From NCBI RefSeq assembly GCF_049800835.1, contig NZ_JBNAFU010000003.1, forward strand, positions 124,001 through 188,000: 64,000 bases of DNA. Reading direction: 5' to 3'. The notes beneath the pieces are model-generated. The model worked only from the letters and a program-made list of their open reading frames with translations. It had not been told where the DNA came from and searched no databases. Below are positions 8,363 through 18,057 of the stretch, in pieces (position 1 is the first letter of the stretch; each line of letters starts with the position of its first letter). The translations under genes and the position numbers were made by a program. Origin of the DNA: Dinoroseobacter sp049800835 (lineage in GTDB: Bacteria > Pseudomonadota > Alphaproteobacteria > Rhodobacterales > Rhodobacteraceae).

Positions 8363-9820
8363 TTAAATCCGGGTTAGTGTGTCGAGCAGATCGCCGATCG
8401 TTTCAATGACCTTGGCGTTCGCGGCATAAGCCTGCTCAATTTGCAGCAACTTTTGGAGCTCGGCGTCCGTATCCACGCCTCCTTCGAGTTCGACGAGGCG
8501 AAGGGCTTCCCATTTCGCGCTGGAAAAAGCCATCTGCTCTTCCGCTCTCTGACCTGCCAAACCGACATCCGACAGGACCTGTGAAGACACAGCGAAAAAC
8601 GTCTGAGAGGCGGCTCCGGGCGTTGCCGAAACCGGCGGGCGCCGTTCAGCCAGGACATCGACGAAGGCCAGTATTTGAGCTGCTTCTCCAGCGGGCCCCT
8701 GTACGGAGGCCCCCATGCCGTCGCGTATCCGCCACGTCTCGCCTCCCTGAGCAGGATCAACCGACGCGTTCAGGGATATTCGCTGTGAAAGTCCGGTGAG
8801 ATCCGCAGGATTGAGCACGGCGCCATCATCGGTGAACAATCCCGGATCGCCGAGCGAAAGGCTTGCATCGACGACAGGATCTTCGAAACGCGAAATCAGG
8901 TCTGCGGCAAGAGTATCGATGGACTGCTGGGTGCCTATGCTGAGTTCATCCCGAATGGAAAACAACGCGTCCAGAGACCCGCCCTGCAACATGTTGGTCG
9001 CGCGGGAAAGGTCGACCGGCTGGCCATTCAACAGAACCATGCTGAGCGCATTGCTACCGACGGTCATATCCGGAGTGATCGTATTTACCGGCGTAAACTC
9101 GAAAGTTGCCGCCTTGCCATCTAGAAGGACGGCTCCACCGGACGAAATGATCGCGACCTGCCCATTGTCGCGCGGCATTACCGATACCGGTACGATCCCG
9201 CTAATCTGGTCTATCAGCACCTGACGTTGGTCCATCAGGGCAAGCGCATCGTTTCCAGCCACCCTTTGTACAGAGATCGTCGCATTCAGATCCTCAACCT
9301 GTTGCAAAACGGAATTGAGCTGCTCGACCTGACGCGAGATTTCCCGATCCGCATCTTGCCGTTCCGACTGGATGGACTTCGATACTTGCGAGAGCTTGGC
9401 GACGACGTCACCCGCCGCCTGAACCGCGGCGTCAAGGCGTACGGTCTGATCCGGTCGACTGGCTGCATCAACAAGTGCTGCTTCGAACTTGACCAAGACC
9501 TCGTCCAGCGACCCACTGTCGCCCGGCAAACCAATCTCGCTTTCAATCCGTGCAAAATAGTTTGCGATGTTTGCATCGAACGCCACATCCGCATCCGCTT
9601 CTCGTCGATCGGCAAGCACCACTTCGTTTACGTTTCGAACCACACCATCGACGCGCACACCCGCACCCACCCCGGCTAGCGAGGCCGCAGACGTGTTCAA
9701 ACTGCGTACCGCGTAGCCCTCCGTCGTCGAGTTTGACACGTTGGAAGACACGATCTGCGCCGCTCTGGAGTTCGCAGAAAGGCCGGACAATGCGTTCGAT
9801 AATGAAGCGGTGATGCTCAT
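8363..9820 (-). CDS. flgK: Flagellar hook-associated protein FlgK
   Basis: FlgK (HAP1) is the first junction protein on the hook. The N-terminus carries the rod/hook signature (LSNALSGLSANSRAAQIVSSNVSN) and the C-terminus the matching helix (LLQIEQAYAANAKVIETIGDLLDTL) shared by axial proteins. At 485 residues it is somewhat shorter than enteric FlgK, as usual for Rhodobacterales. It follows flgE by 22 bp and precedes flgL. Confidence 0.95.
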   Translation of the reverse strand: MSITASLSNALSGLSANSRAAQIVSSNVSNSTTEGYAVRSLNTSAASLAGVGAGVRVDGVVRNVNEVVLADRREADADVAFDANIANYFARIESEIGLPGDSGSLDEVLVKFEAALVDAASRPDQTVRLDAAVQAAGDVVAKLSQVSKSIQSERQDADREISRQVEQLNSVLQQVEDLNATISVQRVAGNDALALMDQRQVLIDQISGIVPVSVMPRDNGQVAIISSGGAVLLDGKAATFEFTPVNTITPDMTVGSNALSMVLLNGQPVDLSRATNMLQGGSLDALFSIRDELSIGTQQSIDTLAADLISRFEDPVVDASLSLGDPGLFTDDGAVLNPADLTGLSQRISLNASVDPAQGGETWRIRDGMGASVQGPAGEAAQILAFVDVLAERRPPVSATPGAASQTFFAVSSQVLSDVGLAGQRAEEQMAFSSAKWEALRLVELEGGVDTDAELQKLLQIEQAYAANAKVIETIGDLLDTLTRI

Positions 9821-9842
9821 GTCTCAGAGATCCGGGAACCCG

Positions 9843-11144
9843 TTAACGTTTGATGTTCGTGGTTTCCTGCAACATCTCATCAACCGTCTGGATCACCTTG
9901 GCACTGGACGAGTAGGCGCGCTGCGTGACGATCAGATTGGTGAGTTCCGCTGCGGTATCGGTGGCAGATTCCTCGAGGGCAAAGCTGACAACGTCACCAA
10001 CCGGTCCATCACCCGCATCCCATAGGAAGAAGGCTCCACTATCCTGTGATATTTGATACGCTTGATTGTCCTGAGAGATCAGACCGTTCACGTTCGGCAC
10101 GTCAACCAGCGGGACCTGGTAGATGACACGCGACACGCCGGAATCGTAAATTGCGTAGACAAAACCGTTTGGATCAACCTCCACCTCGGTCAGGGTGCCG
10201 ACCTGAGATCCGTTCTTTCCGATCGTGACGGGGGCAAATGTATCGGACAACTGAGTGAACCCGTCCGGGTCACCATACATCCCAATGTCCAGTGCCAAGG
10301 GGCCACCACCGACGGTCAGGTCGATAACGCCAGTGGTATCATTGTAGGCCCCTCCAGAAAGCGTTGCGACGGCATCGAGCGTACCTCCACCAGTGCGCGT
10401 TGGATCGAAGTCCAGCTGATAGGTGCCGATGACAGCACCGGCCGAAGCACTATCGCGCACCTCCATCACCCAACGGTTGGACTCACCCGTCGCCGGCACA
10501 GTCGGAGTATAAGTGATGGACAACGTCTCGGACGTGCCGAGATTGCCAAAATACTCCACCGAAAGCTGTATCGGGTCACCGCTTGCACCCGCTTGGGTTT
10601 CATTCGCGGGAAGGTTCAGCGCCAGGTCAATGGCGGTCGTTGGGTCGGCATAGAATTCGTTGTAATTGATCGTCACCGGCTCAAGACCCTGAGACGAGTC
10701 TCGCGGATAGCTGGGAATGCTGCCATCCGTGTTGGCGGGCCACCCCATCAGCACGAGACCGGAGTTTGTCGTCAGAACCCCATCGGCGTTCGGCTCAAAC
10801 GAGCCGGTGGTGACAAGCCGAAGTGGATAATTGTCTGTTGTCGTACCCAGTGTCGATTCAATGGTCACGGGCAGCATGCCACCGCCCGCCACCGCCAGAT
10901 CAGTGGCGCTGCTGGTCGTGATTAGAGGGCCGCGTTCGTCAATTGCACGGGATGTATTGGCTGTCACACCCCCTGCGGAATAGGCGCCGCCGCTCCCGGA
11001 GAGCACGAGGGATTGGAACTGCGCCTCTGCCCGCTTGTACCCGTAGGTAGAGGAATTCGCGATGTTGTCGGAGATGGTTGCCAGCTTGGTAGCATTGGCA
11101 TTCAGTCCCGCAACACCGGCGTAAAGCGAAGAGGAAATCGTCAT
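9843..11144 (-). CDS. flgE: Flagellar hook protein FlgE
   Basis: FlgE polymerises into the flexible hook. The 433-residue product opens with the axial-protein motif (YAGVAGLNANATKLATISDNIAN), has a glycine/threonine-rich central domain, and closes with LIVTQRAYSSSAKVIQTVDEML, the standard hook C-terminus. It is first in the flgE-flgK-flgL-flgI operon. A CtrA-like box lies 58 bp upstream in the gap after motB. Confidence 0.96.
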   Translation of the reverse strand: MTISSSLYAGVAGLNANATKLATISDNIANSSTYGYKRAEAQFQSLVLSGSGGAYSAGGVTANTSRAIDERGPLITTSSATDLAVAGGGMLPVTIESTLGTTTDNYPLRLVTTGSFEPNADGVLTTNSGLVLMGWPANTDGSIPSYPRDSSQGLEPVTINYNEFYADPTTAIDLALNLPANETQAGASGDPIQLSVEYFGNLGTSETLSITYTPTVPATGESNRWVMEVRDSASAGAVIGTYQLDFDPTRTGGGTLDAVATLSGGAYNDTTGVIDLTVGGGPLALDIGMYGDPDGFTQLSDTFAPVTIGKNGSQVGTLTEVEVDPNGFVYAIYDSGVSRVIYQVPLVDVPNVNGLISQDNQAYQISQDSGAFFLWDAGDGPVGDVVSFALEESATDTAAELTNLIVTQRAYSSSAKVIQTVDEMLQETTNIKR

Positions 11145-11201
11145 AGTGCGCCTTTCTGATGCATCGATTCCTTGATTTGCACCAGAGTGGCGTACGCGCA
11201 G

Positions 11202-11216
11202 TTAAATTGATGCTAA
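11202..11216 (-). promoter_or_regulatory. CtrA-like box upstream of flgE
   Basis: On the minus strand this reads TTAGCATCAATTTAA, i.e. TTAG-N7-TTAA followed by C, one mismatch to the CtrA consensus. It lies in the 92-bp gap between the motB stop and the flgE start, 58 bp before the ATG, the same distance as the other two boxes in the cluster. It implies a separate promoter for flgE-flgK-flgL-flgI. Confidence 0.55.
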
Positions 11217-11236
11217 TACATCTTTTTCCAACAACC

Positions 11237-12040
11237 TCAACCACTTGACCTGAGGAGTACAATTCTTAGCCGGTTGTTCTGTGCCGCCGCTGCTGGGGCG
11301 CGGAACGGTTCGCGATCCGCTTGACCGCCAACTTCTCGAATTCGGTTTTCAGGGAACCCACGCCCAGTCATTGCCACACGAGCGACCTGAGCACGATCAA
11401 TCGACAAGGCCCAACTCGTCTTCTGGCGCACGACGACCGGTTCGGTTGCGGTGTGCCCGGTGATCGTTACCCCGTTGGTTACATAGCCAAAGACCGTTGC
11501 AACCACACCGATCAACTGTTCGCCCAAGGGGGTCAGCGTACTGCTGTCAGGTTCGAAGACCGCCGCATCAGGGCTGTCATAAAGATCCACCAGCAACCCC
11601 TCGTCCGTTACCCGGGTCGTCACATGACGCCCAAGCTGTTCGGCGACATCGCTTTCGCCCCCAAATCCCAGCAGAACATCCGAAAGCGCCTTGAGCTTCT
11701 CGCTTTCTTCTTCTGCGGCATCGCTGGCCATACTCCGGCTTTGCAGACCTCCGGTGCCTGACCTGGCCAGAACTTCTTCGGAGAAGATGTTGGTTCCCCC
11801 AAACATGCCCTCGCCGCCGCCAGAGATGCGGTTCACCGGGATCGTCGGATTGAAATAATCCGCAATGCCCTTGCGTTGTTTTTCGGTCGTTGCGTTCAGC
11901 AGCCACATCAGCATGAAAAAAGCCATCATCGCTGTCACGAAGTCCGCGTAGGCGACCTTCCAGGCGCCACCGTGGTGACCACCGCCAGAGATGACTTTCT
12001 TTCGCTTGATGATGACTGGCGCGGGGATATCCCCTGCCAT
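11237..12040 (-). CDS. motB: Flagellar motor stator protein MotB
   Basis: MotB anchors the stator to peptidoglycan and carries the proton-accepting aspartate. A basic N-terminus (IIKRKKV) precedes the single membrane helix; D33 in YADFVTAMMAFFMLMWLL is the expected catalytic residue. A plug/linker with IADYFNPTIPV follows, then the OmpA-like domain (ITGHTATEP, NNRLRIVLL). The 267-residue length fits. AAGGTG sits five bases before the ATG, and a perfect CtrA-type box lies 49 bp upstream. Confidence 0.96.
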   Translation of the reverse strand: MAGDIPAPVIIKRKKVISGGGHHGGAWKVAYADFVTAMMAFFMLMWLLNATTEKQRKGIADYFNPTIPVNRISGGGEGMFGGTNIFSEEVLARSGTGGLQSRSMASDAAEEESEKLKALSDVLLGFGGESDVAEQLGRHVTTRVTDEGLLVDLYDSPDAAVFEPDSSTLTPLGEQLIGVVATVFGYVTNGVTITGHTATEPVVVRQKTSWALSIDRAQVARVAMTGRGFPENRIREVGGQADREPFRAPAAAAQNNRLRIVLLRSSG

Positions 12041-12088
12041 AGCATCACCTTTCCACCTTTACCCAAAGCCGTGGTAGCCCCCTGCCTC

Positions 12089-12103
12089 TTAAGAGCGGCT
12101 TAA
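12089..12103. promoter_or_regulatory. Perfect CtrA-type box upstream of motB
   Basis: The sequence TTAAGAGCGGCTTAA is an exact TTAA-N7-TTAA, the full CtrA consensus, 49 bp before the motB start. It also faces tamA (89 bp away), but the regular 47-58 bp spacing in this cluster points to motB as target. Confidence 0.65.
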
Positions 12104-12191
12104 ATGGACGTCGCCAATGTGAAGATCGGGGGTGCGAAATGCTTAAGGTTTGATATATCTCGGGCAAAGCAACGAGCACACAGGCAAACCC

Positions 12192-13979
12192 GTGCCCTCA
12201 CTTCGGTCCTTCCTCCGCAGTCTTGCAGCGGCCTTGTTCTTGAGCGCAATGGCTATGGGACCGGGATCGGCTGGCGAATTCTCCCTGACCCTTGCCGAAG
12301 ATGACGAGGATCTTGCAGCGCAACTCGAATCGAGTTCCCTGTCCAAAGCCGCGCTGGAGCGGGATGACAGCACCGGAACGGACGTAGTTGCCGCCGCGAA
12401 AGCGGACTACCGAAGACTGCTGGAGGTTTTGTACGCAAATGGGCATTTCGACACCGATATCAGCATTGCGATCAACGGACAGGAAGCCACGAGCGTTTCA
12501 CCATTCGAGGATTTTGCGGCGATTCCTTCGATTGACGTGTCCGTTTCCGCCGGGCCTCCATTCACGTTCGGCCAAACGGATATCACACCGGTCGCGCCGG
12601 GAACCGAGATTCCAGATGAGTTCGTTGTTGGCGGTCCAGCCCGCAGCAGCACGATCCGCAGTACCGTCGCAGCTGGACTCCGAGGCTGGCGCGACGCAGG
12701 CCACCCGCGCGCAGCCCTCGCTGGACAGGATTTGCGTGCTCGTCATCCGGACAGAGAACTCGACGTTGAATTGGAGCTTGAACCCGGTCCGAAGCTCCGT
12801 TTCGGCGATCTGATCGTCACCGGAACGCAGCGCATGGACCCGCGCCGCGTTCGCAAGATCGCGGCCCTGCCGACTGGCGAAGTGTTCTCGCCCAAGCAAT
12901 TGCAAGATGCGCAGCGCCGATTGGTGGACACGGGCGTGTTCCGTTCCGCGGTCCTGCGCGAGAGCGAGGAAAACAATCCTGACGGCACCGTGGATGTCAC
13001 GGTAGAGGTGCAAGAGGAGAAACTGCGCCGGATCGGCGGCGGGGCGGAATACGGCACGTCCGACGGCGTGTCGCTGTCAGCCTACTGGTTTCACCGCAAC
13101 CTGCTTGGCGGTGGTGAGCGCCTCCGCTTCGATGCCGAACTCAGCCGCCAACTCGAAGGGAGCGAGGCGTTGGAGTACAGTCTGGGCGTCTTGTTCCGGC
13201 GGCCCGCCACACCGCGCGCGCGCACCGATCTGGTTCTGAGCGCTGTGGCGTCCCGCGAAGACAATGACGATTTCCGCGAGGACCAGATCACGGCGGAGAT
13301 GTTGTTCGACCGGACCTTCACCGACGCATTGTCGGTTGCATCGGGCTTGCGATTCACTGCGACAGAAACAGACTTCAAACCGGGCATTCGAAACTTTGTC
13401 ACGCTCGGGGTGCCGGTGCGTGTGACCTACGATGTGCGAGACTTCGAAACCAATGCGAAATCCGGATATTTCGTGGAAACGGAACTGTTTCCTTTCTACG
13501 GCACCGAAGATGCCGAAAGCGGCCTCCGCTTTGAACTCGATACCCGTTACTACCTGAGCTTTGGCGAGCGGCAGAACCTGACGTTTGCGGTTCGCGGCCA
13601 ACTCGGGGCCGTTTTCGGGGCAGGTTCCGGGGAAGTTCCAGAGTCGTTTCTGTTCCTGTCCGGTGGCAGTGGCACGGTTCGCGGGCAGCCCTACGAATCC
13701 CTGGGGATCCAGACGCAGTTCGGCACCCTTGGTGGTACGGAGTTCGCTGCGGCCTCCCTTGAATTGCGGTACGAGTTGCAAAACGACCTTGGCGTAGTCG
13801 GGTTCTTCGATGTGGGCTATGTTGGGGATGAAGACCAAAGCGATAGTCATTCCGGCGCCGGGCTGGGCGTGCGTTACAATACCCCCATCGGACCGCTCAG
13901 GTTCGATATCGGTCTGCCCGTTGCCGGAGAAACCAACGACGGGGTGCAATTGTACTTCGGTATAGGGCAGGCGTTCTGA
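12192..13979 (+). CDS. tamA: TamA-like outer-membrane assembly factor
   Basis: TamA is an Omp85-family outer-membrane protein that works with TamB in envelope biogenesis. After a signal peptide (FLRSLAAALFLSAMAMGPGSAG) come POTRA-like regions (LRFGDLIVTGTQRMDPRRVRKI) and a C-terminal beta-barrel with FLFLSGGSGTVRGQPYESLG and GLGVRYNTPIGPLRFDIGLP, the Omp85 signatures. I prefer GTG at 12192, which puts a short basic n-region before the hydrophobic core; a TTG 14 codons upstream is possible. The stop overlaps the tamB start, as expected for a tamAB operon. Confidence 0.9.
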   Translation: MPSLRSFLRSLAAALFLSAMAMGPGSAGEFSLTLAEDDEDLAAQLESSSLSKAALERDDSTGTDVVAAAKADYRRLLEVLYANGHFDTDISIAINGQEATSVSPFEDFAAIPSIDVSVSAGPPFTFGQTDITPVAPGTEIPDEFVVGGPARSSTIRSTVAAGLRGWRDAGHPRAALAGQDLRARHPDRELDVELELEPGPKLRFGDLIVTGTQRMDPRRVRKIAALPTGEVFSPKQLQDAQRRLVDTGVFRSAVLRESEENNPDGTVDVTVEVQEEKLRRIGGGAEYGTSDGVSLSAYWFHRNLLGGGERLRFDAELSRQLEGSEALEYSLGVLFRRPATPRARTDLVLSAVASREDNDDFREDQITAEMLFDRTFTDALSVASGLRFTATETDFKPGIRNFVTLGVPVRVTYDVRDFETNAKSGYFVETELFPFYGTEDAESGLRFELDTRYYLSFGERQNLTFAVRGQLGAVFGAGSGEVPESFLFLSGGSGTVRGQPYESLGIQTQFGTLGGTEFAAASLELRYELQNDLGVVGFFDVGYVGDEDQSDSHSGAGLGVRYNTPIGPLRFDIGLPVAGETNDGVQLYFGIGQAF

Positions 13980-16900
13980 TGCGCGTCACACTGGTTCTCG
14001 TCACGGCACTCTGGACCACCGCGGCTATCCCGCAGGAAGCCGCAGAGGAGGAAGGGTCCAGCGGTCTTGCAGGACTGTTGGAACGCAGCTTGTCGAGCGA
14101 CAACATGCGGGTGCGTGTCGAGGGGCTCGAAGGCGCGCTGTCGTCCGAGGCGCAAATCGAACGGATCAGCTTCGCTGATACGGAAGGGATCTGGCTGACG
14201 ATCGAGAATGCTGTTCTGGACTGGAACCGTGCCGCTTTGCTGCGGGGCCGGGTAAGCGTAAACCGACTGGAAGCGCGCCGCATCACGGTAGAGCGTACAC
14301 CGGTTTCGAACGCGGAACCCGAGCTTCCAAGCCCGACGGCACGACAGGAGCCGTTTTCCCTTCCTGAACTTCCGGTCTCCATCTCGATCGGCACGATCGC
14401 TGTACCCGAAATCGTTCTGGGAGAGGGCCTTCTGGGGGAGCAGATCACCGCCACAATTCAAGGTGGGTTGGAATTTGCGGATGGAAGCGCCCTCGTGGAC
14501 ATCGACCTTCAGCGTACGGATATCGATGGCACGCGGGCAAAACTCATCGGCGGGTTCTCCAATGAAACATCGGTACTGGATGTCGATGTCGCCCTTGTCT
14601 CCAGACCGGATGGGCTGTTGGCGCGCAAACTCAATATCCCAGGTGCCCCGTCACTGGACCTGACCGTTTTGGGCTCCGGCCCGCTCTCCGACTTTGAAGC
14701 AGACATCGCGCTGCGGTCAGACAATTCACTGCGTCTGGGCGGAACGGTCGGTTTGGTCGAAACGGATGAAGGCCCCAAACGTTTGACGGCAGACATCGCT
14801 GGAGATGTCAGACCGCTCCTCGCGCCTGACCTCGGTGATTTTTTCGGACCCGAGACCGCCATCCGTTTGTCTGCTGTCGCAAACGAAGACGGCACGAGCG
14901 ATCTGGAACGTTTGCATATTGTGACGGAGGCCTTCGATATCGCCGGCAAGGGCCGTTTGGGGGCCAACGGGTGGCCGGAGAACATCGCTCTGACTGGAAT
15001 CATGGGACGCGCTGATGGTCGGGACGTCCGCCTGCCGGTCGCAGGGCCCGCTCTTACGCTCAACGGGGCCAAGCTGGGGCTCTATTACGACGCGGCACAA
15101 GGCTCGGTCTGGTCCATAGCCCTGGCGGCGACGGATGTGGTTCAAGAACAGATCGCCATTGGGACGGCAGATGTCCGTGGAGCCGGAACGGTGACCCTTC
15201 CGTCAGAGGAGAGTGCCGGTGCCCTCGATGGCCGCCTGCTGATCGGCGCAGACGGTGTCGATCTCGGTGACCCCGACTTGAACGAGGCTGCCGGGGCAGA
15301 GGTCCGACTGTCCACGCAATTTGCTTGGACGCAAGGGGGTGACTTCGATCTCAAAGACCTGGAATTGCTGGCTGGAGGCGCGAAGATCGGATTTGATGGC
15401 ATGCTTGCGCTCGCGGAAGAAAACCTGCCAGTCACAGGCCAACTCAGCGCAGAAATGCCCAATCTCGGGCGATACGCAGCGCTAGTCGGTCAGGAGTTGT
15501 CCGGTGGGCTGGCATTCGAGGCCGATGCAAGTGCCACGCTATTGACCGGTGCGTTTGATGTGGCGTTGACAGGCTCGGGACGGGAGCTGCGTACGGGCAT
15601 CGCCCCTGTCGACCAGCTTTTGCTGGGGTCTGCGGATATCAGCTTCGATGCCGGACGTTCCACCGACGGCTTGGCGCTGCGCGAAGCATCAGTTTCAACA
15701 CCAGCAGTTGTTTTCGATGCCGAGGGGCGCGGGTCGGGCACCGATGCTTCTTTGCAAGCGGACTTGCGGCTCGACAACCTTGGTCGCCTTGTTCCGGAGT
15801 TTCCTGGCCCAGTCACCGTATCGGGCACGCTGGCGCAGGTATCAGATGGGCTATCTGTCGATCTTTCGGGGGAAGGGCCTGCGGGCACGACCCTGTCCAG
15901 CACCGGCACGATCGCGCGCGATTTCTCCAGCCTCGATCTGTCTATAGATGCCGCAGCGGCGCTGGCGTTGGCGAACCCGTTTCTGAACCCGATCACAGCA
16001 TTGGGCGATGTTACGGCCGATCTGCAGGTCAGCGGCCCTCCGGAACTGTCCTCCGTCAGCGGGCAACTGCGCCTGTCCAACGCACGCATTGCGGAACCGA
16101 CCGTGGGCATCGCATTGCTCGATTTGAATGGGCAGGTGGATCTGTCGGGCGCAGCGGCGCAAATAGCCCTTTCGGGGCAAGGCAACCGCGGCGGAACGCT
16201 CTCCGTGAATGGTGGCGTGGGGCTGAGCACCCCGACAACCAGTGATCTGTTGGTTGCGCTGGAGGCATTTGCCGTTGAGATTCCTGGCACTTTGACAACC
16301 TCGGTGGATGCGGAAATCGGGTTGAACGGTACATTGCCACAAGATGCCGTTCTCGCGGGTCTCATTGAGCTGGGCGAGACGGAAATTCGTATCCCCGACG
16401 GCGGCGCACCCGACGCAATCGTCGAGGACATCACACATGTCGGCGATCGTTCGGCTGCAAAGCGCACCCGCGAGCGAGCCGGTCTGGGGCCCGATCAGCC
16501 ACCCCCACCCGCACCCAGCGGCGGGACTGGCGGCATCGGTCTGAACCTCAACATTCTGGCAGAAAACCGTGTGTTCATTCGGGGGTATGGCCTTGATGCG
16601 GAGTTGACCGGTGACGTCGAAGTCCTCGGCACCACAAATGACCCTCGCCCGGTCGGAGAGATTGAACTGGTGCGCGGCAGGCTGGCAGTTCTGGGCCAGC
16701 GTCTTGACCTTGATGAAGGGCGTATTCAACTGCTGGCTGACCTGATCCCGGATCTGTACTTCGCTGCGTCTTCGACGACCGACACGGCAACCGTGACAGT
16801 CGCAATTTCCGGTCCCGCAAATGAACCGGAATTCGAAGTCACGTCGAGCCCGCCGTTGCCCGAAGACGAAGCCCTGGCACAGTTGCTTTTCGGCCGGAGC

Positions 16901-17227
16901 CTGAACGACCTTAGTGGTTTTCAGGCCTTGCAACTGGCGAACTCGGTGATTGCGCTGCGCAATGGCACGGGCCTCGGCGTGATCAATCAACTTCGCGAGA
17001 ACACCGGCCTCGATGATTTCGACCTCGACAGCGACGGCGAGGGCAACACGAACCTGCGGGTCGGCAAGTACCTGACCGAAGACATCTATACCAATGTCGA
17101 TGTCAACAGCAGTGGCCAGACAGGCGTCAGCCTGAACATTGACCTGACCAACAGCCTGACGGCGCGTGGGACGGTCACCAATGACGGGGACGATTCCCTG
17201 GGGCTGTTTTTCGAACGCGACTACTGA
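13979..17227 (+). CDS. tamB: TamB-like translocation and assembly module protein
   Basis: TamB is a long AsmA-like inner-membrane protein whose beta-taco groove spans the periplasm and is thought to carry phospholipids or outer-membrane proteins toward TamA. The 1082-residue product has an N-terminal hydrophobic segment (VTLVLVTALWTTAAIP), a very long stretch of beta-repeat sequence, and the C-terminal DUF490 region with LNILAENRVFIRGYGLDAEL, ELVRGRLAVLGQRLDLDEG, DEALAQLLFGRSLNDLS and LRVGKYLTEDIYTNVDV. It starts on the tamA stop (TGATG). Confidence 0.93.
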   Translation: MRVTLVLVTALWTTAAIPQEAAEEEGSSGLAGLLERSLSSDNMRVRVEGLEGALSSEAQIERISFADTEGIWLTIENAVLDWNRAALLRGRVSVNRLEARRITVERTPVSNAEPELPSPTARQEPFSLPELPVSISIGTIAVPEIVLGEGLLGEQITATIQGGLEFADGSALVDIDLQRTDIDGTRAKLIGGFSNETSVLDVDVALVSRPDGLLARKLNIPGAPSLDLTVLGSGPLSDFEADIALRSDNSLRLGGTVGLVETDEGPKRLTADIAGDVRPLLAPDLGDFFGPETAIRLSAVANEDGTSDLERLHIVTEAFDIAGKGRLGANGWPENIALTGIMGRADGRDVRLPVAGPALTLNGAKLGLYYDAAQGSVWSIALAATDVVQEQIAIGTADVRGAGTVTLPSEESAGALDGRLLIGADGVDLGDPDLNEAAGAEVRLSTQFAWTQGGDFDLKDLELLAGGAKIGFDGMLALAEENLPVTGQLSAEMPNLGRYAALVGQELSGGLAFEADASATLLTGAFDVALTGSGRELRTGIAPVDQLLLGSADISFDAGRSTDGLALREASVSTPAVVFDAEGRGSGTDASLQADLRLDNLGRLVPEFPGPVTVSGTLAQVSDGLSVDLSGEGPAGTTLSSTGTIARDFSSLDLSIDAAAALALANPFLNPITALGDVTADLQVSGPPELSSVSGQLRLSNARIAEPTVGIALLDLNGQVDLSGAAAQIALSGQGNRGGTLSVNGGVGLSTPTTSDLLVALEAFAVEIPGTLTTSVDAEIGLNGTLPQDAVLAGLIELGETEIRIPDGGAPDAIVEDITHVGDRSAAKRTRERAGLGPDQPPPPAPSGGTGGIGLNLNILAENRVFIRGYGLDAELTGDVEVLGTTNDPRPVGEIELVRGRLAVLGQRLDLDEGRIQLLADLIPDLYFAASSTTDTATVTVAISGPANEPEFEVTSSPPLPEDEALAQLLFGRSLNDLSGFQALQLANSVIALRNGTGLGVINQLRENTGLDDFDLDSDGEGNTNLRVGKYLTEDIYTNVDVNSSGQTGVSLNIDLTNSLTARGTVTNDGDDSLGLFFERDY

Positions 17228-17234
17228 ACGGCTC

Positions 17235-17927
17235 TCATGTTCCGCGCAGCGGGCGTCCTCTGGGATCAACAAGCATCGCGATCACCCAGCCCGCGACAAA
17301 CCCGCCAAGATGGGTTTGCCACGCCAGTTGACCGCCCATTGCCCACCACAACACAATGTTGAGAAACACCAGAAACAGAACCGTTTGCAGCACCGGCAAC
17401 AAGCCCTGGTCCAGCAAGTAGCGGTCGAGGTAGTTCCATGAAACCAGCGCGCCAGCCAAACCAAACAAGGCGCCGGATGCGCCGACCATCGGATGCATGG
17501 TCTCGGTCAACAACCAGAACCCGGTCGCGCCGCCCAACATCGACACGAAGTAAATCAAGGCAAAGCGAGCCTGCCCGACCCGGGCAATCACGGCGCGTCC
17601 CAGCGACCAGAGCGTGACCATGTTGAGTGCAAGGTGCAACAAACCGCCATGCAGGAATGCATGGGTGACAAACATCAACTGCGGCTGGACCGTATAGTTG
17701 GGGCGCCAGTTGCCGAGCAGTCCAGGCCAGAAACCGAAGTATTCGTAGGCAGTCGCTCTGAGTCGAGGGGCCGTGATCCACCCCAGATCACCGAGCTGAA
17801 GCAGGGCTTCAACGGCAACACACACCACGATCAGGACCCAGACGGTCGCGAGCGTTCTCTGACCAGACGCTGCCGGCTTGGTCAGCTCGTGGTTATGTGT
17901 TTGCGGTGCGCTCATGGGTGTCGGCAC
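17235..17927 (-). CDS. Rhomboid family intramembrane serine protease
   Basis: The 230-residue protein has about six membrane helices and the rhomboid catalytic pair: S151 in GASGALFG and H206 in WQTHLGGFVAG. The HGGLLHLALNM motif near residue 93 is also characteristic. Such proteases cut membrane proteins within the bilayer; the substrate is unknown. The GTG start is favoured because AGGTGG lies five bases before it; an ATG four codons later is the alternative. It converges on tamB with a 7-bp gap and lies downstream of the TPR lipoprotein gene. Confidence 0.9.
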   Translation of the reverse strand: MPTPMSAPQTHNHELTKPAASGQRTLATVWVLIVVCVAVEALLQLGDLGWITAPRLRATAYEYFGFWPGLLGNWRPNYTVQPQLMFVTHAFLHGGLLHLALNMVTLWSLGRAVIARVGQARFALIYFVSMLGGATGFWLLTETMHPMVGASGALFGLAGALVSWNYLDRYLLDQGLLPVLQTVLFLVFLNIVLWWAMGGQLAWQTHLGGFVAGWVIAMLVDPRGRPLRGT

Positions 17928-18057
17928 TTAATCCACCTGGACCGTTACAGGAAGCGATAAGCATCATCGGTAGCAGAATTACACGTACAGTGCACCGCTT
18001 GTTTCAAAGGTTCGGTATTGATTGGCAGGCCTGAACTGTTGTCGGACCCGCCAAACC

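Noticed and set aside
15490..16467. A 325-codon minus-strand frame inside tamB
   Set aside because: Low-complexity Ser/Pro/Arg reading that mirrors the beta-repeats of tamB; not a gene.
15851..17272. A 473-codon minus-strand frame inside tamB
   Set aside because: Antisense shadow of tamB. No signal peptide, domain or ribosome site, and tamB has clear family motifs in the same DNA.
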